A stretch of 64,000 nucleotides of DNA, from the NCBI GenBank assembly GCA_964036045.1, contig OZ038387.1:57134427-57198426 (forward strand). Direction: 5' to 3'. Shown here one piece after another: positions 11,884 through 24,074 of the stretch; within the stretch, counting starts at the first letter, position 1; each line of letters begins with the position of its first letter. Origin of the DNA: Eutreptiella sp. 'Long Island Sound 2002' (Eukaryota > Euglenozoa > Euglenophyceae > Eutreptiales > Eutreptiaceae). The notes beneath the pieces are model-generated. The model saw nothing but the letters and a program-made list of their open reading frames with translations, did no database searches and had not been told where the DNA came from. A program made the position numbers and the translations under genes.

Positions 11884-12488
11884 GGCATAACCGGAGCAGA
11901 GTATCACGCCCCTGTACCCACTACCGGGTGCGTGTTCAAGGGGAAGTAAGGACACCCCACCCTACTTTGAGGGTGGGGAACTCAAAAAAAACATGTTTTA
12001 CAACGTATTTAGATGGCTAAGTTTGGGTTTTGGGCCCTACAACGGCGTTGAGAGGGCTAAAATTAGGGTATGATATCACTCTTTGTTGGATCCTACCCAG
12101 ACTGCTAAAAATAGCCATTTTACCCCTAAAAACTGCCCTTCCCCACACTATACCATGAAAAATGATCGAATACCGCGATGTTTTTTTCATTTTCCCCCTT
12201 CCCAATCACTTTTTGGGTTGCATAATGCTACATGTTATCAATGTTGTCCCTAACATGCCTATTTTAGGCTATCTGGGGAAGATACTGTCATCAGTGATGT
12301 CATACCCTATTTTTAGTCCTCCCTACCCCTTTGTAGGCCCCAAAAACCAAACTTAGCCATCTAAATACCTTGTAAAACATGTTTTTTTGAGTTCCCCACC
12401 CTCAAAATTGGGTGGGGTGTCCTTGCTTCCCCTTGAACACGCACCCGGTAGTGGGTACATGGGCGTGATACTCTGCTCCGGTTATGCC
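11884..12488. mobile_element. 605-bp fold-back (long-TIR) transposable element with 8-bp target duplication
   Basis: The left end GGCATAACCGGAGCAGAG is repeated inverted at the right end (12488 backwards). The inverted repeat runs about 190-200 bases per arm with few mismatches, including the segments around ACTACCGGGTGCGTGTTCAA and AACATGTTTTACAA. The flanking octamer TAATATAT occurs on both sides (11876-11883 and 12489-12496). No coding capacity is visible. Known families: non-autonomous hAT elements make 8-bp duplications, so a hAT-type MITE is the best guess. The AT-rich flank weakens the duplication slightly. Confidence 0.85.
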
Positions 12489-14849
12489 TAATATATATAT
12501 AGAAGCCCTGTCCAACCTTGCGCCTCATCCTGAACAATTGTACACAATTGCCCTTTAGGACAGGCTTTGGAGTGGCCTTGGTTGCAGGTGTTGCAAACGG
12601 TTTGGGCTTCTGTTCTTTGGTACAAAATTTTCAGCAACAATATATTCTGTGAAGTACAGCTTGTCCTCAAAACATGGCCAAGGGCACTAGGACAGGCTGT
12701 GGCTGTCTCGACGTTGATGTGTTCCTCGACGTGGCGGCTTGGCACACATCACAGCTACCAACCGAATTCTAAATATTCGCGGAATCCTAATTTTTGCGTT
12801 GGGTGTTTTGAATTAATAATAAGCAAAAATTTTGCGACAGCATCCAAAATGGGCAAAAATGGGCAAAAATATTTATTTTTGCAACTTTTGTTTGCGGAGC
12901 CCATTTTTGCGTCAGGCATGACGCCAAAAATTAATGCTTTTTTGCGTTTTTTTTTGCGTTTTGGGGATTGGGGTTGATTCATTTTGTTGCTCCTGCAAGA
13001 AACCGTGCGTACCTTGGACTCTGGGAGTCTTGCAGTCCATTCCTACACAGGCATACAAATGTCGATCAGTTTGACTCTGGGATTGCAGTCCATAGCACAG
13101 ATAAGCAACAACAAGCATGATTGAGGTCTACCAGTTTTTCAAAAAACCAATTCCAAACTAGTCCATAACTAGCCCCTTTATCTGCTTTGGAGCACATTAG
13201 CATCGTGATTCATCATTCTTTGAAAGCAAAGCAACATGCACAATGGGGCATGAGACAGGGAAGAGGGGGGCAACAAGCAGTGGGACACACACAGCATCCC
13301 TCCCGCGAATCCGGCATTCTTGCAAAAGGGGGGGGGGGCAGGGGGGGAAATTGTTTTATTTTTGCGATTTTTTTTGCGGAACCCATTTTTGCGTAAGCCA
13401 TGACACCAAAAATTAAAATCTTTTTTGCGTTTTTTTTTTTGCGGACAACAACACCTTGTGCCGGGAATTAAATATTTTTTCAAATCTTTAGGATTCGGTC
13501 GGTAAGGATATAGCGTTCCACATAGTGGTGAAGATGAGAGCACATGTAATTGTGTTGGATCAGGGCCATGGTTTGAGGCACTCCTGGGCGGTCAGAAAAA
13601 CGGCTGGGATCACCATAATTAGACAAAGCCGTTCTTGCGCAAGAAGCTTGGGGGTGTAGTGCTGCGCAGTGGCAGGGTCGTGACATTTGAGGCGGTTGCC
13701 TTTATAGACACGGTAATGAGCGGCTGTAGGCGGGAGTTCTGCGATTTGTAGACGAGAGGTGCCAATATATGGGAAGGGCCCCCAAGGTCCTCTTCCAAAC
13801 GCTGCTCTCTGCAACAGCTTTACCTGGACCTCATCACCATTTGGCATTCAAATGTTGTGTCAAACCCGCTTAACAGCATATATATGCATTTGCTCCCAAG
13901 CCCACCTGCACACGGAGCCAGGGCAGTCCTTAATGCCAAAAACAAAACTAGCATCCGGTTTGCTTGGACCTCAGCACAAGTACTGCTGTCAAGCAGCAGC
14001 CAACCGGCATTGGTTGCACATCAACTGCCGTCGGTTGAAAGCCGTTGGTGAACTACCCACTACTGCCTTCGATTGACGGACCACCCAACTCCTCAGGCTG
14101 TCCTTTGTGCTTCTCATTCCTGAAAGACTCCCCTTGCATGGAGCGTAGGGCATGGGGGTCCTTAGGCTCAGATCCTGACCCTGACCCCCCTTTAAGCATT
14201 TGGGCCCTGTGGGGGGTGGGGGGTGGCCAAGGGGCTGGGGCCCTGGATACCCCAACATACATACCTCAAAATGATCCCCTCATTGCACTGCCCATTTTGA
14301 CTGCACATATGTGGGGGGTTTTTGAAAAAAAATACCCCCTGGGGGGTCCAGTCCCAGCTGCTAGGTTTGGGGGGATGTCAGGATGGGGGGGGGTCAGGGG
14401 TCAGAAAAAGTTTCATGTTTTGCATACATATTTGGATTCCCCATAAATTTCTGAGCATCTTGAGTATACGCACAAGGGGTAAAACTGAAAATTTACCCCG
14501 CTCCTCAACGTTTTGGACCTCCTTTTGGGGGGGGGTTCTCAGGTCTGAGCCTGAGTAGCCCCCATGGCGTTGGGTTGATTCAACAGTCTGTCAAGGGACA
14601 TGTTCTAAAAGGGGGCGGCATGTTTCCACCTCGACATCTGAGACTATACCCAGGCAACCGCTGTGTCCCAGTGCATACCTCTTGTGCCCAAGCCCCGTCC
14701 CAACACCCCCTTTATCCTCAACCTAACTTGGCCCCCGCCCATTCCCTTGTGTCTGATCACCCCATCTCCCGCACTTCGAGTACCAGAGCCAGCCCTCAAG
14801 CCCGATCACGAGCCCTGACCCCTATGCAACGACCACAGCCGCCGCCGGG
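12489..14849. other. Intergenic DNA with TTTTGCG-rich repeats; no gene recognised
   Basis: Two direct copies of an approximately 85-base AT-rich repeat lie at about 12875-12957 and 13358-13443. They share TTTGCGGAGCCCATTTTTGC-like cores, then ATGACGCCAAAAATTAA, then a run of TTTTTTGCG. A partial copy of the core is at 24221-24240. The open frame 13847-13563 (minus) starts with a true ATG (MPNGDEVQVKLLQRAAFGRG) and looks mildly protein-like, but I cannot assign it to a family. Confidence 0.6.
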
Positions 14850-17800
14850 TCAAGGCCTCCTGTTACCGCTTTCAATTCGTATGCCGGGCACGTACTTCAG
14901 CCGCATTTTGCCCACTTGGCTCGCTTCGAGTGCGGGCGGCATGGACAGCGAAAACAGCCACGGAATGTACTTGTTGGCAACAGCGACGAGGTCCGCAGGG
15001 CTGCAGCCAACCCGCTTGCACATGGTCGAGTAGTATCCCAGAAACGCGATGTACACCTGGTTAATAGCAAAAGAAAATGTCAAGCACAGAAATATAGAGT
15101 GCTGTGCGTGGAGGTTTGAGTGGTATGTGGTGTGTGCGTGGGCAGTATGGTGTGCACTTTCGTGCTGCATTTGCACAGTAATTGTGTGTGTGGCTTGCAT
15201 CATTGCTTAGAAGGTGGTACAGGGGTGCATCAGGCTGGCAGGAGGGATTCAATCACATTGTCCCTGATCACAGGGCAAACACTGTCCGAACCGAACTGTG
15301 CTTCATGAGTACTTGGAGAGGGGCTTTACAGCAACTCCAAAAAAAAAATTCAACCATCGGCTTTTCGGCTTGCAGGTTCACGTACTGGTCACAACAATCA
15401 AAACAAGGCCGTACGTGGGGGTGTTATTGCACGGTGCGTGCACGATGCAGCACCTTCTTGACGTTTCCAGAGCTTCTACCCAGTTGACAGGCCTCTCAAA
15501 ACCACTATGGCAGGTGTTCCTAGAGGCTTGTGGATGGTTCCTCGACGCTCTTGGACCGTTCCTGTTACTTCTTGGTGGCTTCCAGTTGGTTGCATCTACT
15601 TCCTCGTGACTTGCTGCGGGTATTTGGGTGGTTGCGGGTAATTCTTGGTGACTTCTGGTTCCTTGTAGATGGTGGACGCACAAAATCTCTGGGCCGTGGT
15701 GAAGGGCCCAACACAATGGCTCGAACTCAATCATCCATACTCATGCAATGGTGGAAAACATACGGACCAGGGGTGACCCAGGACACGGACGTAGTAAATC
15801 CAATCTGAGGGAAAACATTCATGACAATTATGTACACAACAGCATGCAGAAATAGGTGGTAGAAGGTAAGATGCAGTTGCAGGCACCCCAGCACACAACA
15901 CTGTGCCTTTGACCCTACAATGTGGCAAAAAGCAGCACCCATGTAAGTTGACATGTAAAAACTTTGCTCGCACTGTGATCACAAAGAGCGTGCAACACCC
16001 TCTATTTTCATGAACCAAAAAAACCCGAAAGTGCAGAAACATGCAAAACACATGCCATCCCCTCCTGGGCAGAGAGAGAACCACAGGGCAAAATTACTGC
16101 AGAAAAAATTTTCTAACTATTATCACTATTCCAAGACTGTCTTGGTGACGTGCCATTTGTCTTTGTGTCTTTCACTTTCTTTTGTTTTTGGCTACCTCAG
16201 TGTCCTTCACGGCCAAATGCTCATGAAAATCTTGTGGATCATCATGCAATCCATGTCGATTTGTTTCTGCACAGAGCCACCCACAGTCCCTAAACGAAAG
16301 TTGCGGAAACTGGGGCTTGCGCACAAGGGGATAGAAAGCGTTTCCGAGGGGCGTACCTGGACCGCTGTTACCCCCTTGTCCCCAGCCAGCGCCTTGCGGC
16401 ACAGCTGCACTGCTCCGGCCTCCGCCGCAGCGTTGGGCGGGGGCACGTCCTTGACCCCCAGCGATCGCAGCGACGCAGCCCCCGCTGCCTCGAAATCGCT
16501 CAGGAGGAGGATTGCGTGGCCTGCATCTGCAGTGCCGCGGGCCGTGCGGCCCAAGCGGTGGATATATTGGTCCTGCGATGAGGGCATCCCCACTTGCACG
16601 ACGCACGTGACATCAGGGTAGTCCATCCCCCGCGCAGACACGTCCGATGAGAACAGCACAAGCCCCGACCCCGTGCGAAAGTGCTCACTGACTCGGTTGC
16701 GGTGCGACTGCGTTTTGCGCGAGTGGATCTCGAGAACCGGGAGGCCGGCAGCGTTGAAGGCCTCGGCCATGCACTGCGTCTGGCGCGCCGTCGTAAAGAA
16801 TACCATGACCTTGTGCGACGGCCGCTGGGTCTCACAGCGCACCAGCGCCAGCAGCACCGCCAACTGGTCAAGTACCGGGGTCACCATGACCTGCGGCAGA
16901 TGAGAAGAAATGGGTCACGGGATCACGGGGCACGTCTTGTTCACGCTCCCTCTCCCGCCATCAACGCGTCACTCTCACTTTCTGCGTCGGACAGAGAAGG
17001 GGCCAAGACAGATGGAGGGAATTAGGACTGAAGGGGGAACTGAGGGAGCAAAGGAGTGAGCGAGGGCCTCGTTTCTCCCAATATACACAACGAATCGTTC
17101 AGATAGCCCCTTTTCCTTTTCGGCCCATTCGAAGGGGGCGGGGGGGGGGGGGGGCTGGCACAAGGCCTTGGTGGTTGGCTCTGTTAGCCTGTGGCGGCGC
17201 CTATTGGCCTCTCGCCCTTGAACCTTCTGCCATGGCGGTGGGGGGGGGGGGGGGGGTTGGCACAAGGCCTTGGTGGTTGGCTCTGTTAGCGGTGGGGGGG
17301 GGGGGGAAGGAAAGCCAATGTGTACGTCCTGTCCCGCACAGGTACCACCGAATTTTCAGATCAGGCCCTCCCTCCCACCCTCCCTCCCACCCTCCCTTCC
17401 TCCTTGCCGCCCTCCTGCATCCCATGACATCCCAGCCAACAACACGCCATCCAAAGCTGCCACCCAACATGCCACCTCTCTCCCGCAGCCCCGGAACGAG
17501 AAAAGGGTATGAAAGGGCGTTGGGGGAAACCCTAATTAAGGTGAGCTAACCATGAGAGGGGGGGTGGGGGGCGAAGATGAGGATGAAAGGACAGGTTTGG
17601 GGGGCATGCTTTCGGTCAGTGGCCCCGGTTGGCGTGGGTCCGCTGGCTGACAGACAAACGCTGCAGCCTCTGGCAGACTCCCCTTTTTGACAGATTGGTC
17701 GATACACTGAAACGCCAAAGACGATGTTGACCAGGGAAATCTGGACGTTCGTCATGCACAACCGCGTTGCCTGATGCACAATGCTCATGATCGCTACAAA

Positions 17801-18911
17801 CAAACACCGGAGACCCGACCCTGTGCAGCGACTTGGGGTCCTTATCAAATCTTCGTGTGCCTGGAGGACAATGCAACGACAGCACAGCAGAATGACCCAA
17901 CAACACAGTGGCATGCTTCCGTGTGTGAGGGTTCACCCAACCTCAGGCAACATGGCGTGTTCAGTCTGCTCCAAAAAGTGACAGGGCATCCCACACATCC
18001 ACTCCAATGCCCCTGCCCCCAACCCTGTCCCTAACCGAGAGGTCCCAATCCTGAACCTGCTGCCCCACTTGCTGGTGCACATTGGTGTCACTCTCCTGCA
18101 CCATCTTGTGCACGACAGTCTGCCCGCTCCGCGTCACACGCGCTGCAATGTCCAGAACCGACTTGGGCACCGTCGCCGAGAACAGCAGCGTCTGCCGCTT
18201 TCGGGGGGGCGGCAGGGCCCGGAGGATGCCCTCCACTGCGGGCCAGAAGCCCTCGTCCAGCAGCCGGTCCATCTCGTCCAGCACCAGCACCCGCACACAC
18301 CCCGCGGCCCCGTCGTGTGCTAAGAGCCCCTCTGACAAATGCTCCTGCAGCCGTCCAGGCGTGGCCACCAGGACATCAGGCTTGCTCGCCAGTGTCGCAG
18401 CGTCCTTCCCCTTCGCCCGCCCCCCCACAATCAGCGCCGCAGTGAGGCTGTGGAATGCCGCCACTCTTGCAAATTCCGTCTGGATCTGCATCGCAAGCTC
18501 CCGCGTGGGCGTCAGCACAATCGCGTTGGGGCCAGGGCCAGGGCCGGGGCCGTGCCACTCCAGCGCCTCGATGATGGGGATTAGGAAGGCAAGGGTCTTG
18601 CCGGTGCCCGTCTTGGCCTGCCCTATGACATCGCTGCCGGCCATGGCCGTGGGGACGCATGCCGCCTGCACCTCCGTGGCATACTTCAGCTGCATCTGAG
18701 CCAGCCCCTTCTGCGTGGCGTTGGACAGGGGCATGGAGGCGAACGCCGTATCTGTGAGGCACCGGTGACTGCTGGGGCCGTCGGCTTTGTGCCGCTTGGT
18801 CTGCGGGGGGCCGTCTGCAGGGGCCTGTGCCGCGCGCTTGCAGGCTGCATGGTGTGCCATGTGGGACTGCGACGTAAACATGGTAGCCCTCATAGCTACA
18901 CAGCTCATCAT
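14850..18911 (-). CDS. DEAD-box ATP-dependent RNA helicase, RH25/RH26/MSS116-like
   Basis: ATP-driven RNA unwinding or RNP remodelling; plant relatives of this type are mitochondrial or nucleolar. Three exons: 18911-18057, 16890-16357, 15056-14850, all phase 0, giving 531 residues. Helicase motifs: Q region near 55-85, motif I AKTGTGKT (99-106), PTRELA (135-140), TPGRL, motif II DEMD (212-215, in place of DEAD), SAT (246-248). Exon 2 carries SDVSARGMDYPDV and HRLGRTARG. Exon 3 has a C-terminal region (YIAFLGYY ... GKMRLKYVPGIR) that resembles the plant RH25/26/31 tail LGYY ... KMGLKNVPGL, which fixes the subfamily. Junctions: GGGCAGCAG|gttcag to gccgcag|GTCATG, and GTCCAG|gtacgc to ttaaccag|GTGTAC. 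The start could be either of two adjacent ATGs or a downstream one; the first 55 residues are low complexity. DEMD is a conservative change and probably active. Confidence 0.93.
15057..16356 (-). other. Helicase intron 2
   Basis: Runs between donor gtacgcccctcgg and acceptor gctattaaccag. It contains an A/T-rich middle and no recognisable gene. Short open frames on the plus strand are shadows. Confidence 0.85.
16891..18056 (-). other. Helicase intron 1, rich in G-runs
   Basis: Holds three long plus-strand G-runs (about 17141-17153, 17239-17256, 17293-17306), i.e. C-runs in the sense strand. A near-duplicate phrase GGCACAAGGCCTTGGTGGTT occurs at about 17157 and 17259, so this part arose by local duplication. 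Confidence 0.8.
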
Positions 18912-21628
18912 GCTGGCAGGCCTCCCTATTGGGGCAGGATGCTTTGACCTGGTTGTGGTGGGCCCTCTTTGACACAGGGAAGAAACTAATCAACATTGGA
19001 AGCCCAGGTGGTGTCATTTGGTAGCAGCAGGGAATTCGAACGGGACTGTTGAAGGAAGGTGCTGGTGAAAAATTCCAGATTGGTTCATCTGCTTTCTTTT
19101 CCTGTGAGGGCTACTTGTGGCATATGCTTGGCAATACAGCATGTGGGCTAGCTGCACAGGCACACTGCTTGCAAAGAGCCCCAGACCCTGTGGAGGTGAG
19201 GAGGAGGTGGTTGAACTATGATGAACGGATAGGTGTGTGTGTTCTGTATCTGTGGGATGGGCAGGGGGGAGGGCGTCAAAACCCCCAAAAATCTGTCCAC
19301 GAGCGGGGTTTGAGGAGTCACATGGTGAGGGGACCTGTCCCCCCCATTTTTTGCGGGTGGGAAGTCCACATTTGACAATTTTGGAGCCTGTCCTAGCGTC
19401 CTCTTCGCAGAACTTTTGATTCTGTGTGTTTTTTGCCATGTTTTCACCAACGTCTGGCCAGGCTGCATAGGGTGGGTCTCAACCTTGCGACTCCTATTCC
19501 TTCAACATATTGCCACTTGGAGGTCAAATCAGGCAGGGTGGATTTGTTGCATTTGATGTGTAGAATCCATGCGCAAAGTGACTCCCTTCAACTCAACAAT
19601 ATGTTGGCTCAGAGCAATTACTGGGCTACATGGGGGGTGTCTGGGGTGGTCATCGCTCAATGAGCCAACATATCGCTGAGTTGAGGGGAGCCACTTTGCA
19701 CCTCACATTAAACCCACCCTAATGACTTGACCTCCAACTGACAATATGTTCCCACCCTATGCAACCTGGCTGGCAGCAAGCCTAAATGTTGAAGAGTTCA
19801 AAAGTTCGCGTTCGGGACTCAGAAATGTGGCCTCATAACCCCACCATGACCCACACCTCTCCGAATAGCCCTTTTCTTGGAGATTTCATAAGGTGTCCCC
19901 CCCCCCATGTGACAACAATTTTGCGCAATTCCGCGGAAAATTTGAAAACCCTAGATTAGCCCCCCCCCCCCCCCAAAAAACCCAGGTACTAATGCTATCA
20001 TCGGTTGTACTAGCGCCATGTCTTATGTATGACCTGCCTGTTGGTTGAGGTCATTTGGTGGGGGGGGGGGGGGGGATCCTAGAGGGTGATGGTCAGAAGG
20101 GGAGAAATGGAAGATACCCTTGTCTTTGGTGTGAAGAAAGGGGAAACTTGTATCTGATACAATTGTCCTCTTTCAAAGCACCGAACACAAGTGTTATGTC
20201 AAACAAAATTTTCTCGCTGCTAAGCATAAGACACAAAGGGGGTCTTTGCAATGTGCGCTACTTTGGAACATACTTTTCAAAAAAAAGCCTCCAAATTGCC
20301 CCCCTTCAAATGCCCACAAAACAAGCTCCCATTGAAGCCCACATTAAAAGACTAAGTCCAAGTGTCCCGGTAGCTCCCAAACCCAAGGCAGGAGCATGAA
20401 GATGCTCATGTTTGCACCCAATGGCAGAACCCACAATATGGCTTGTGTTGCAACACGCAACAACATGAAAAGCATCCATTGTACAGATTTTCAGCCCATC
20501 GGACAAACATTCGAAGGCACCTTCCATGATGAAATGAAAAATACTGTGAGAAATGGGTATCAGAAGACAAAAGAAATGGGGAGGAATGTGGGAGAGTTAC
20601 ATCAATACGCGTGCCCATTGTGTTTCATGTGCCCCCCCATCGGGGGATAGATATAATGAAAAGATTTGCATGCAATTGGCGATAGTGAAATGTGCAAAAC
20701 AACCAATGTACAACATCTTTGAGTGGTGGTTGGCGAACACATTAGGACTTTGCCCACAATTGAGTCAACCAATGGGTGCTTATACACTCTACAAGAACAC
20801 CGTGCTAGGGCCTCCCGGCTTCTGAGAATTGGGCACAGGGGTCCTCATCACTAATTGCTTGGAATGCTGGACCCCCGCCCCATTTGTCTTAGCGCCATAC
20901 ACTGTGGGTTAAATTTTCCCTGCTTGCATTGGTGAGGACTGGGCCAAGTACGAGTTGGCTGAAAAATGGCGATTCCTAGGTGACCTCGGACAACCCCTGG
21001 GGACCCTGGGCTGTTGTTGGGTTCAGATAAAAGAAAAAAGTGGACTGGGTCCGGGGTCTGGATCGACGCACAGTGGCGACTACCCACTCTAGCGCAAACA
21101 ACCACAAAACGGCGCTTTTGAGTGCCAATAAGCCCCACTAAGAGGGTCCAGTTGGTGCTACATAGCTCACCGCGGGTTTGAATGCACCCCCGTTGTCACC
21201 AAATGATCATTCAACAACAGCCCAAGGGTCCCTGGGGGTTGTCGGAGGTCGCGCACAAATCGCCATTTTTTAGCCAACCCATGTAGGCCACTTTTAAACG
21301 ATCATTTTGTGTCTTTTACATGGCATTGACAAGCCCATGGCACGGCTAGGCTGTTCAGTGGCACCTCAAACTTTTGGGACCTCGCGCCACAGAGGTTGTT
21401 AGATCAAAACCATGTGTGCCTGTTTTTCGGCGTATATGCGTGCACTACACCAAGCGGTTGGATTGTTGGTGTAATGCTTTGTAAAATCCTTATTTCGTCC
21501 AATAAACACATGCCCCAATGAATTTTTGGTCGGGAGCCCCATAGCCCCGTCCCCCACTTGAAACCCACTTTTTGAGGGGGGGATCAGTTTTTTGAGGGGG
21601 GGGAGTAGGGTGGGGGTTAAACAATGTC
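18912..21628. other. Intergenic DNA upstream of the helicase; fold-back element, no gene recognised
   Basis: The first 100 bases should hold the helicase promoter; no core element is evident. Apart from the fold-back element at 19407-19810 the DNA is unique-looking, with C- and G-runs at 19961-19974 and 20059-20075. Frames here are short and lack family motifs. Confidence 0.6.
19407..19810. mobile_element. About 400-bp fold-back element (MITE-like)
   Basis: The left arm (about 19407-19620) and right arm (about 19655-19810) are imperfect inverted copies. Shared phrases in order are GAACTTTTGA, GGCTGCATAGGGTGGG (right arm reads GGTTGCATAGGGTGGG), ACATATTG, TTGGAGGTCAA, GCAAAGTG and CTCAAC ... 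ATATGTTGGCTCA. Arms diverge by roughly 15-20 percent. No coding capacity, and no clear target duplication was found. Confidence 0.75.
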
Positions 21629-21835
21629 GTAAAACTCAAGCCGGTAATTTACGGGGGTTTACACTCGTTTTGGCCCCCGGCCACCAGGTTGTGTAAATGG
21701 GTGTAAATTTTTCCCCAAACGGCGTAAATTCCCAAGAAAAGTGGCGTAAATTCCTAAGAAAAGTGGCGTAAATTCCCAAGAAATGGTGTAATTCTTTAGT
21801 AGAACGGACGGTGTCACTCAACAGCTCAACCAACC

Positions 21836-23206
21836 TCAAAAACTCAAAATAGAGAAACTCAATGTTTTGAAAGTTGGTTGCTTCGGCGCACGGAGGAGGC
21901 TGACCAAGCCAGAAGTTGTTCCTACCATGACATTTGCCCCATCCGTGCAAAGCCAAACAAGCCGACGGACCCAAACCTCCAAAGGGATGGCGGCCTGCTC
22001 AAATGCAGCCTTGTAGGCTCTCAGAATTGACTTTGCGCCCCCCCCCTCCAATGGTTGAAGTGAAAAAAAGTGTGTCACTACATGATTGGGGAGGGGATAT
22101 CGGACATACAGCATCTCTTCTTTCTTTGTTGACCGATCGGTGCAACTGTCCGAAGTGAGAGCAAAATATGGGGCTTGGAAGAGGGGTTTGGCCTCCTCCG
22201 TGCGCACATCAACAGCAACATGCTCCCGAATTTCAATGGCGGACGGATGGCATCGATGTGTCTTGATGATGCTTGCACCATTCAATTCACCGGCCTCAGC
22301 GTCCCCAGCCACATCGCGAAGCATACCGCGCCGTTTCACGGCATGATACACAAGGCGGAAGAGCGCCCGAATAGCTTGCCTTGTCTCAAGCGGGAGGGTG
22401 TGAGTCACCTTCCTCACCTTACCAGCAGAATTCCAGAGAGCCAAAGAAACAGCATGGCAGCCAGATTGTTGATGCTTTTTAATCTTGTCCCATTTGCAAT
22501 TCTCAATTCCCGAAATCCACTCAGGGTGGGCTCCGAGCTGGGGTCAGGTACGGCATGCCGCACAATGCATCATGCCATCTTCGTATTTAAGCCAAGGGCG
22601 GCTAGACTGCCACGAAGTGTGGAATGGACGCTGCTCTCTACGGGGTTCTGCGACCTGCTCAGGTGCGGGCCGAGCACAAGAGAGGCAAGCACCATCATTA
22701 ATGCACGTGACATGCACATAGCAGTTACATCGCATGCACTGTTGAGTGTCAGTGTCCCCTGGAGGCTTGGCACACCCCCGACATGCACATGCGAAACACC
22801 ATCGATGATCTCCCGACTCGCCCTCCTCATCCACCTCCACCTGTCCAGTGTTTCCCTTCACAACAACGAAGCACTACTCATGCACCCCCCGTTGACACTG
22901 GGAGCATGCAGCAGTGACCCCGCATAGCCGGCCGCGGCAACTCGCACAGTACGATGAGCTGAGGACGTCAACGTACGAGGCGACCGATGCGGTGTAGGCT
23001 GTCGTTTGCGCGGGCTTGGGTGGTGCCTTGGGGGCTTCAACCGAGAACTCGAAACCATTGCGCGCTTTCGAATTCTTCGCCGCACGCTCAATCTGCACTT
23101 GCTGCAAATTTGAGGGGGCACCTTCGGACTTGATGTAGCGGAGCGCGGCTGCCGGAGTAGCAAAGTGTTGCCACACGGCATCACCGCCTTGCTTCCGCAC
23201 CCACAT
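21836..23206 (-). pseudogene. hAT-type transposase remnant (ZNF862/DUF4371-like) with two in-frame stops
   Basis: One reading frame runs from ATG at 23206 to 21836 and is interrupted only by TAG at 22876-22874 and TGA at 22546-22544. Before and between the stops are Cys-rich zinc-finger segments (CASCRGRLC ... CSQCQ; CFACACRGC ... CMRCNCYVHVTC ... CLSCA), then a KYEDGMMHCAAC segment. After the second stop come KIKKHQQSGCH and a DUF4371-like core (LTSDSCTDRSTKKEEMLYVR, FFSLQPLEGGG, LVWLCTDGANVMVG). This matches the vertebrate ZNF862/KIAA1586-type hAT-derived family. The C-terminal catalytic/dimerisation half is missing: after SLLR the frame runs into subterminal repeats. It is probably dead. 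Confidence 0.75.
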
Positions 23207-23261
23207 TTACATGACAAAGCTAGAACAGCGTGAACAGAAGGAAAGCAAGGAAAGAAAGAAA

Positions 23262-23800
23262 GTCCCTGAATGCCTCCTTCTCGAGCCGGGGAAAAGCTCG
23301 AGGCAGGGATCTTCAAGCCCCTGAATGCCTCCTTCTCGAGCCGGGGTAAAGCTCGAGGTAGGGATCTTCACTCGTCTTGCCTGATTCGGTCTAGTGTTCT
23401 CTAGCATAGGAAACGGGCATCAACAAAGTTTGCATTTGACAAAGGACACAAATGTTGTTCACAAATATTGGTAAGTGCAGGGAATGGCACGCAAAGCACG
23501 AGAAAGCAAAGGAAGGAAGAAAGCCCCTGAATGCCTCCTTCTCGAGCCGGGGTAAAGCTCGAGGCTGGGATCTTCACTTGTCTAGCCGCATTCGGCCTAG
23601 TGTTCTCTGGCATAGGAGACAGGCATCAACAATGTTTGCAGACGACAATTGACACAAGTCTTGTTCACAAATATTTGTAAAGACACGGAATGGCACGCAA
23701 AGCACGTGAGAGCAAAGAAAGAGGGATGCCCCTAAATGCCTCCTTCTCCAGCCGGGGAAAAGCTCGAGGTAGGGATCTTCACTCGTCTTGCCGGACTCGG
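23262..23800 (+). repeat. 205-bp tandem repeat array
   Basis: The phrase CTGAATGCCTCCTTCTCGAG recurs at about 23266, 23321, 23527 and 23732 (last copy with two changes), giving one 55-base and two 205-206-base steps. Each unit includes a hairpin-forming CTCGAGCCGGGG-TAAAGCTCGAG core and a shared tail (ATGGCACGCAAAGCACG). It lies inside the decayed hAT-like element upstream of the transposase frame. Confidence 0.9.
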
Positions 23801-24074
23801 CAAATTGGCTACACAGCCCCAGCAGACTCTGCCACAGGGAAGGGGCATTTACACAATTTACATTCCAAAATGGACAAGAATCTAGCTCACAAATATTTGC
23901 AACTGCCAGCAATGGCAAGGAAATCATGTAAAACCCCGAATTTACGCCGAATTTACAAAAATTTACGTAAATTTACGCCACTTTTCGAGGAATTTACAAA
24001 AATTTACGTAAATTTACAGCGTAAATTGCTCCGGCCCCCGGCTCCACCCCCATTTGTTACCGGCTTGGTAAAAC

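Larger units (their letters stand above)
21629..24074 (-). mobile_element. Decayed hAT-like DNA transposon with subterminal GTAAATT repeats
   Basis: The left edge (21629-21650, GTAAAACTC-AAGCCGGTAA) matches inverted the right edge (24057-24074, TTACCGGCTTGGTAAAAC). Both ends carry many short GCGTAAATT/ATTTACG repeats in inverted orientation (about 21645-21790 and 23935-24030), the kind of subterminal binding-site array seen in hAT elements. It encloses the broken transposase frame 23206-21836 and a 205-bp tandem array. Exact ends and a target duplication could not be fixed. Confidence 0.65.
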
